Made by a program: the position numbers and the translations under genes
Notes under the pieces: generated by a model
Database searches by the model: none
What the model was told of the DNA's origin: nothing
Seen by the model: the letters and a program-made list of their open reading frames with translations, nothing else
Source of the DNA: Fimbriimonadaceae bacterium
GTDB lineage: Bacteria > Armatimonadota > Fimbriimonadia > Fimbriimonadales > Fimbriimonadaceae
DNA length: 10,343 nucleotides
NCBI GenBank assembly: GCA_022402505.1
Contig: JAKRSE010000296.1
Location: 1-10,343, forward strand
Reading direction: 5' to 3'
Shown here: piece by piece, positions 6,465 to 10,343 of the stretch
How the letters are laid out: each line of letters starts with the position of its first letter
Numbering within the stretch: the stretch's first letter is position 1

Positions 6465-7880
6465 TCAGGTCGCGACCCCCCGCCAGCGCTTCATGTGCTC
6501 CACGCAGCCCTTCTGGTTGGGGATGATCTTGCATGGATTGACGCCGGAATCGTTGTGGAAGATCGACTGGGCTCGCCGCTGAAGCGCGAGGTCGTCCTCA
6601 TCGAACATGAGTGAGATCAGGTCGAGCTTTTCGACTCCGATCCCGTGTTCGCCGGTGACGCTCCCGCCCCATTCGATGCAGAGCCGCATGATCTTCTCTC
6701 CGGCGGCGACGACCCGATCCACCACTCCCGGCTCGCGGTCGTCGAAGCAGAAGATCGGGTGGAGGTTGCCGTCGCCGGCGTGGAAGATGTTCGCCACCTT
6801 GAGCCCGAACTCGGCGCCGATCCGGTCCACGGCGTCGAGCATGTCCGGCAGCTTGGATCGGGGGATGACTCCGTCGTGCGTGACCAGAGTGGGAGCGATC
6901 CGCCCGAGGGCGCCGACTCCCTTCTTCCGGGCGGTCCACAGGCGGGCGCGCTCGGCGCTGTCGGCCGCTTCCGCCAACTCCAGGCAGGCATGATCGCGGC
7001 AGATGCGGGCGACGGTTTCGACCTCGGGTCCGACTCGGTCGGGAGAGCCGTCGCATTCGATGAGCAGGAGTGCGCGGGCCTCGGCCGGAAACCGGAGGCC
7101 GAAGGCGGCGCGAACCGCCTCCATGATGCCGTGATCCATCATCTCCAGAGCGGCGGGGATGACTCCGGCCTGGATGATGGCGGCCACGGTCTCGGTGGCG
7201 GACCGAACCTGGGCGAAGGAGGCGAGCAGGGTGACGACGTGCTCTGGGTTCGGAGTCAGGCGAACTTCGGCTTCGGTGACCAGGCCGAGGGTGCCCTCGG
7301 AACCCACGACCAGGCTCAAGAGGTCCAGCCCCGGCCCTTCCTGGAGTTCGATGACCCGGCCGTCGAACCCGACGAGGGTCAGGCCCGAAACATGTTGAAC
7401 CGTGACTCCATATTTGAGGGTATGCGGCCCGCCGGAATTCTCGGCGATGTTGCCGCCGAGGGTGGAGACCGACTGGCTGCTGGGATCGGGCGCGAAGTGG
7501 AGGCCGTGGGCTGCGACGGCCTGAGAGAGCCGCAGATTCACGGCTCCGGCCTGAGCCCGAAGCCTTCGGTTCTCCACATCCACGGAGAGGATCTTGGTCA
7601 TCCGTTTGGTGGAGATGACGACCCCGCCCAGAGCGGCGAGGCTGCCGCCGCTCAGCCCGGTCCCCGCACCCCGGGGCGTGAAGGGAACGGCGTGGCGGTG
7701 ACACCAGGCGACGACGGCGGCGGCCTCGGCGGTGGATTCGGGCAGAACCACGACCTGGGGTCGGCTGCGATCGACCGTGTAGGCGTCGCAGTCGTAGGCT
7801 CGGTCGTGGGCGGGACCGGAGAGCACCCGTTCCGGACTCAGGATTCGGCCGAGTTCGGCCGTCATCTCCGCCTGGTTCAT
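6465..7880 (-). CDS. glcD: Glycolate oxidase FAD-linked subunit GlcD
   Basis: A 471-residue FAD-linked 2-hydroxyacid oxidase subunit; E. coli GlcD is about 499. It oxidises glycolate (or D-lactate-like acids) with electrons passed on through an iron-sulfur partner. The FAD domain carries PRGAGTGLSGG (69-79), LGGNIAENSGG (141-151) followed by PHTLKYG, and GSEGTLG (193-199). The C-terminal substrate domain carries HAGDGNLHP (367-375), with the metal/substrate-binding histidines, and GEHGIG (410-415). The usual final 'NPGK' reads NPCK (448-451), and the end has 'PNQKGCVEHMKRWRG'. The start is ATG 9 bases after the crcB stop, with only a weak GAGCGG upstream. glcE follows after one base. Closely related families (D-lactate, D-2-hydroxyglutarate dehydrogenases) share these motifs; the adjacent GlcE-like gene favours glycolate. 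Confidence 0.93.
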   Translation of the reverse strand: MNQAEMTAELGRILSPERVLSGPAHDRAYDCDAYTVDRSRPQVVVLPESTAEAAAVVAWCHRHAVPFTPRGAGTGLSGGSLAALGGVVISTKRMTKILSVDVENRRLRAQAGAVNLRLSQAVAAHGLHFAPDPSSQSVSTLGGNIAENSGGPHTLKYGVTVQHVSGLTLVGFDGRVIELQEGPGLDLLSLVVGSEGTLGLVTEAEVRLTPNPEHVVTLLASFAQVRSATETVAAIIQAGVIPAALEMMDHGIMEAVRAAFGLRFPAEARALLLIECDGSPDRVGPEVETVARICRDHACLELAEAADSAERARLWTARKKGVGALGRIAPTLVTHDGVIPRSKLPDMLDAVDRIGAEFGLKVANIFHAGDGNLHPIFCFDDREPGVVDRVVAAGEKIMRLCIEWGGSVTGEHGIGVEKLDLISLMFDEDDLALQRRAQSIFHNDSGVNPCKIIPNQKGCVEHMKRWRGVAT

Positions 7881-7889
7881 TGCCGCTCG

Positions 7890-8258
7890 TTAGCGTACCA
7901 GTCGGGAGGCGGCGAGCCAGCCGATCCCGGCCAAGAGGGGCCCCAGAGAGCCGGCGGCGGCGACGAGGATCGCGGCCTTGGCCCACCGTCCATCGGAGGC
8001 GAGGCGGACCGCTTCCAGGCTGAAGGTGGAAAAGGTGGTGAATCCGCCTAGCACTCCGGAGATGAAGAAGAGCCGGGCGGTTTCATCCTGGGGACGGGCC
8101 CAGAGGGCGAAGGCGATCCCGATGGCCAGCGAGCCGGCCATGTTGACGAGAAACGTCGCCCAGGGAAAGCTGCGTCCGTCCCAGGGCAGAGCCAGGGAGG
8201 CGGAGTAGCGGAGAACGCCTCCGAGTGCGGCGCCGATCGCGACCGCCAGGAAGTTCAT
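7890..8258 (-). CDS. crcB: Fluoride channel CrcB/Fluc
   Basis: A small (122-residue) integral membrane protein that exports fluoride as a dual-topology dimer, protecting enzymes such as enolase and pyrophosphatase. Four hydrophobic segments are visible. Family motifs are GAALGGVLRY (9-18), 'FPWATFLVNMAGS' with the conserved Asn39, and the GGFTTFSTFS block (71-80), which supplies the phenylalanines and threonines of the pore and the central sodium site. The start is the ATG overlapping the preceding gene's stop (ATGA at 8258-8255); an in-frame extension upstream encodes Gly/Pro/Arg-rich sequence that is antisense-type filler and is not used. Because of the overlap there is no room for a dedicated fluoride riboswitch or promoter. 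Only one crcB copy is seen, consistent with a homodimer. Confidence 0.95.
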   Translation of the reverse strand: MNFLAVAIGAALGGVLRYSASLALPWDGRSFPWATFLVNMAGSLAIGIAFALWARPQDETARLFFISGVLGGFTTFSTFSLEAVRLASDGRWAKAAILVAAAGSLGPLLAGIGWLAASRLVR

Positions 8259-8848
8259 TCGTCGTCGTCCGGTTCGCCGCTCGGACCCTGCCGCTGGAGC
8301 TCCTCCATCTGGCGGCGACTGGCCTCCACGGAGTCCTGGATCTTGTTGACCTGGGTCTCCAGCTTGCGGAGCGCCTGGAAGATGTAGTCGTCCACCTGGC
8401 GGCGCATGTCCCGGCACTCGCGGGTGACGGAGGCCTTCATGGCTTCGGCCTGCTCGGTGGCGATCTTCAGGACTTCGCTCTCATCGATCAGCCGCTCCTG
8501 TTCGATGCGGGCTTCCTGCCGGATCCGGTCGGATTCGCGCCGGGCCGAAGCGACGATCTCGTCCGCCGACTTCTGGGCCTGTTCGACCAGCATCTTCGCC
8601 TCGGCGTCGGCATCGTCCAGCATCCGCTGTCGGTCTCGGGTGAGATTTTCCGCATCGCGGATGTCCCGCGGCATGCTGGCCCGAATCTTCTCGATCTTCA
8701 TGACCAGGTCATCGCGACGGAAGCCGAGGGTGAGGACGCCGAAGCCGCGCGCCTCTTCAATCTCCTGGCGGAGGTTGGCCAGCAGCTTGAGGACGTCCAG
8801 GGTGTAATCCCGCTTGATCGCCTGTCTCGGGTCCTCGCCGTTCGTCAT
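8255..8848 (-). CDS. SepIVA/DivIVA-like coiled-coil protein
   Basis: A 197-residue, almost wholly alpha-helical, highly charged protein. Residues about 16-35 form a helix ending in EEARG. A short 'FGVLTLGFRRDDLVMKIEKI' hinge-and-helix segment follows. A long heptad-rich coiled coil runs from about 60 to 185, Ala/Glu/Arg/Asp-rich with repeats such as AEAKMLVEQAQKSADEIV, and the tail is acidic (EPDDDE). This arrangement resembles mycobacterial SepIVA, which has EEARG, a short conserved helix with 'L-x-x-I-x-x-I-x-x-x-(I/M)P', then Ala-rich coiled coil, and acts in septation and cell-envelope growth. Automated labels such as 'ATP synthase F0 subunit b-like' are also common for such proteins. No catalytic residues are expected. 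It lies 68 bases after coaD and overlaps crcB by four bases. The family link is from memory of the sequence pattern and is moderate; a role in envelope or division organisation is inferred. Confidence 0.65.
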   Translation of the reverse strand: MTNGEDPRQAIKRDYTLDVLKLLANLRQEIEEARGFGVLTLGFRRDDLVMKIEKIRASMPRDIRDAENLTRDRQRMLDDADAEAKMLVEQAQKSADEIVASARRESDRIRQEARIEQERLIDESEVLKIATEQAEAMKASVTRECRDMRRQVDDYIFQALRKLETQVNKIQDSVEASRRQMEELQRQGPSGEPDDDE

Positions 8849-8916
8849 GAGATTCCAAAGAGTGTAGCCGTTTCCATGCAGAAGACGGCTTTCAGTCTAA
8901 GGACGGCGGGTTCGCT
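8849..8916 (-). other. Gap between coaD and the coiled-coil gene, with a small inverted repeat
   Basis: The longest gap in the window (68 bases). It contains a 6-base inverted repeat, AGCCGT at 8866-8871 and ACGGCT at 8885-8890, with a 13-base loop. The hairpin is weak and lacks a T-run, so it may be an RNA-processing or partial termination point, or nothing. No good promoter and no riboswitch motif were recognised. Confidence 0.25.
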
Positions 8917-9396
8917 TCAGACGGTGCGGCGGGCGATGGATTCGGCGACGGCAGGGGGGACAAAGGCGGTGACGTCGCCTCCCAGGCGGGCGACCTCCCG
9001 GACGATGGAGGAGGCGAGGAAGCTGTATTCGTCCCTTGCGAGAAGGAAGACGGTCTCGATCTCCGGGGCGAGGGTGCGGTTCGCCATGGCGATTCTGAAC
9101 TCGTAGTCGAAGTCGGTGACGGCCCTCATGCCCCTCACCATGACCGAGCAGCCCTTCTGTTGGGCGAAGTGGATGAGCAGGCCCTCGAAGGCGGCGATCT
9201 CCACGTTCGGCAGGTGGGCGGTGCAGGCCCGGAGCATTTCCAGCCGCTCCTCCACCGAGAACCAGCCGGACTTTTCGCTGTTGATGCCGATGCCGACGAC
9301 CAGCCGCTCGCCCAACCGGGACGCCCGTTCGATGATGTCCAGATGCCCGAGCGTGGGCGGGTCGAACGAGCCCGGATAGAGCACCTTTCTCAGCAT
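8917..9396 (-). CDS. coaD: Phosphopantetheine adenylyltransferase CoaD
   Basis: Catalyses reversible adenylation of 4'-phosphopantetheine with ATP to dephospho-CoA, the penultimate step of coenzyme A synthesis. The 159-residue length equals that of E. coli CoaD and key residues fall at the same numbers. These are YPGSFDPPTLGH with the nucleotidyltransferase T-x-G-H signature (Thr15-His18), Lys42, Arg88 and Arg91 in VRGMRAVTDFDYE, and Ser129-Ser130 in the ASSIVREVA block before GGDV. The start ATG at 9396 gives the standard N-terminus 'MLRKVLYPGSFDPP'; no clear Shine-Dalgarno is seen. It is the first gene of the seven-gene minus-strand run and is divergent from the formimidoyltransferase-like gene. 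CoA supply fits loosely with the fatty-acid genes on the other side, though they are in a separate operon. Confidence 0.97.
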   Translation of the reverse strand: MLRKVLYPGSFDPPTLGHLDIIERASRLGERLVVGIGINSEKSGWFSVEERLEMLRACTAHLPNVEIAAFEGLLIHFAQQKGCSVMVRGMRAVTDFDYEFRIAMANRTLAPEIETVFLLARDEYSFLASSIVREVARLGGDVTAFVPPAVAESIARRTV

Positions 9397-9454
9397 CGCG
9401 CCAAGAGTTTAGCCTTGGGAGCGTCTCAGGAGTCAAAATGGGGCGGGAACCTCC
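9397..9454. promoter_or_regulatory. 58-base divergent intergenic region (promoters for both directions)
   Basis: coaD starts leftward and the formimidoyltransferase-like gene rightward from this interval, so at least one promoter should lie here or overlap the coding starts. A small inverted repeat, CCAAG at 9401-9405 and CTTGG at 9414-9418 with an 8-base loop, could be an operator half-site pair. An AGGAG Shine-Dalgarno-like sequence sits at 9428-9432. No convincing -35/-10 pair was found on either strand. Confidence 0.4.
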
Positions 9455-10343
9455 ATGTCCGACCTGCCTCTGCCCGGCCGCCTGCTTACCGTCCCCAACT
9501 GGTCGGTGGGGCGCGAGCGGGTGATCGTCCGTCGGATGCGGGACCTGCTGGAATCTGCTCCGGTCGAGCTGCATTTCTGCGAGGCCGACCTGGACCACAA
9601 CCGGACCGTGACCGCCTTCAGCGGGTCGGCCGACGACGTGCGGCAGACGCTCGTGGCCCTGGCCGAAGAGGCGTTGCCCGCCGTGAACCTGAACCGGCAC
9701 ATGGGCTGCCACCCTCGGATCGGCGGGCTGGATGTCTGCCCGTTCATCCCCTATCGGAAGCCGAGCGACGAATCGGAGTCGGCGGCGCTCCGCCTTTGGG
9801 TCTCCGAGACGGCCCGCCAGATGGCCGAACGATGGGATCTGCCGATCTTTCTCTATCGGGATTCGGCGAGCGGCCCGGGGCGGCCGAGCCTGCAGCAGCT
9901 TCGCCGAGGGGGCTTCGGAGGCCTGCTGGGCCGCGAGCTGGATCCGGACTTCGGTCCACGCTCGGCCCACCCCCACCTCGGTGCGACCGTGATGGGCTGG
10001 CGGAGCTTTCTGATCGCCCTCAACGTGGACTTCGACCAGGAGACCCCGGACCTCGCCGAAACCCTGGCGGCCAAGATCCGGGTGCGGCGGAAGGATGATC
10101 CGGGGTTCGCCGGGGTTCAGGCCCTGGGGTTCGCCCTGCCGAGCCGAGGAGTGAGCCAGTTGAGCATGAACCTGACCCAGCCGGATCAGACTCCGATCGA
10201 CCCAATCATCTCGTGGATTCATGATTCGGCAGAGGTGGTCGGGGTGAAGGTGCTCGGGCCGGAGCTGATCGGCGTGATCCGACGGCGCGACCTGGAGCAC
10301 TGCACCCTGGTGCCCTTCCGTCAGGCTCAGGTCGTGGAGATGC
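9455..10343 (+). CDS. Glutamate formimidoyltransferase-like protein, 3' end outside the window
   Basis: The frame is open from 9455 to the window end (296 codons, close to a full formimidoyltransferase domain). The enzyme family moves a formimino group between formimino-glutamate and tetrahydrofolate in histidine breakdown and one-carbon metabolism. Visible landmarks are VPNWSVGRERV (13-23; family VPNFSEGR), DLDHNRTV (45-52) and NRHMGCHPRIGGLDVCPFIP (80-99). His82 aligns with catalytic His82 of the porcine enzyme. Further landmarks are DPDFGP, GATVMGWRSFLIALNV and VSQLSMNLTQPDQTP, then HCTLVPFRQ near the window edge. Two typical residues differ: SEGR is SVGR, and GEHPR is GCHPR. The start is the only in-frame ATG; the frame upstream is closed by a stop at 9410. 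Whether a cyclodeaminase domain follows cannot be seen. Because no other histidine-utilisation gene is visible, specificity is not proven. Confidence 0.88.
   Translation, partial: MSDLPLPGRLLTVPNWSVGRERVIVRRMRDLLESAPVELHFCEADLDHNRTVTAFSGSADDVRQTLVALAEEALPAVNLNRHMGCHPRIGGLDVCPFIPYRKPSDESESAALRLWVSETARQMAERWDLPIFLYRDSASGPGRPSLQQLRRGGFGGLLGRELDPDFGPRSAHPHLGATVMGWRSFLIALNVDFDQETPDLAETLAAKIRVRRKDDPGFAGVQALGFALPSRGVSQLSMNLTQPDQTPIDPIISWIHDSAEVVGVKVLGPELIGVIRRRDLEHCTLVPFRQAQVVEM

Noticed and set aside
6645..8051. Long plus-strand open frame of 468 codons antisense to glcD and crcB
   Set aside because: It runs opposite a gene with intact GlcD motifs; its product is Gly/Asp-rich low-complexity with no family motif, as expected from GC-rich antisense frames.
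8259..8417. In-frame upstream extension of crcB
   Set aside because: It lies within the coiled-coil gene and encodes Gly/Pro/Arg-rich sequence; CrcB normally begins right at its first membrane segment, matching ATG 8258.
8861..8866. TACACT on the minus strand as a -10 promoter element for the coiled-coil gene
   Set aside because: No acceptable -35 hexamer at the right spacing, and the implied leader would be only a few bases.
8897..10300. Long minus-strand open frame of 467 codons across coaD and the formimidoyltransferase-like gene
   Set aside because: It overlaps two well-supported genes in other frames and its product is Arg/Pro/Gly/His-rich filler.
1..10343. tRNA, rRNA, CRISPR arrays, insertion sequences, attachment sites and long direct repeats
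   Set aside because: None seen by eye; the window is nearly all protein-coding with gaps of 1 to 68 bases.

Overview
The window is GC-rich, tightly packed bacterial chromosomal DNA with no mobile elements, tRNA, rRNA or CRISPR. It has twelve protein genes and no gap longer than 68 bases. OstA-like (LptC/LptA-type) proteins and a signal-peptide-bearing putative outer-membrane protein point to a diderm with an LPS-type envelope. A SepIVA/DivIVA-like coiled-coil protein next to coaD looks more like Terrabacteria (Gram-positive relatives). The combination would suit a diderm Terrabacterium such as Armatimonadota; this is an inference from gene content, not from a search.

Left part (1-3997, + strand): an envelope/lipid operon. 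An LptC/LptA-like protein (5' end outside the window) overlaps a second OstA-like protein by ATGA. Then come fabD after 12 bases, fabG (ATGA overlap) and a PlsC-type acyltransferase (20-base overlap). Malonyl loading, beta-ketoacyl reduction and transfer of an acyl chain to a lysophospholipid are therefore co-expressed with proteins probably serving LPS or lipid transport. The usual acpP after fabG is absent; plsC takes its place.

Middle and right part (9396 down to 4003, - strand): seven genes in one direction. They are coaD, a 68-base gap, a SepIVA/DivIVA-like coiled-coil protein, crcB (ATGA overlap), glcD, glcE, an acyl-CoA-dehydrogenase-like flavoprotein (ATGA overlap with glcE) and a small secreted beta-rich protein. 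The run converges on plsC with 5 bases between stop codons. GlcD and GlcE are the two flavin-type subunits of glycolate oxidase, but the iron-sulfur subunit GlcF is missing. The next gene is instead an acyl-CoA-dehydrogenase fold protein that, by hand alignment, lacks the catalytic glutamate at both known positions. This is the least ordinary part of the window.

Right edge (9455-10343, + strand): a glutamate formimidoyltransferase-like gene (histidine degradation / folate one-carbon metabolism), divergent from coaD across 58 bases and cut by the window end. It keeps the catalytic His but changes two otherwise typical motif residues.

No complete novel system (defence, mobile or RNA-based) is evident. 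The best candidates for follow-up are the GlcD-GlcE-ACAD-like-outer-membrane-protein group and the lpt-fab-plsC operon.
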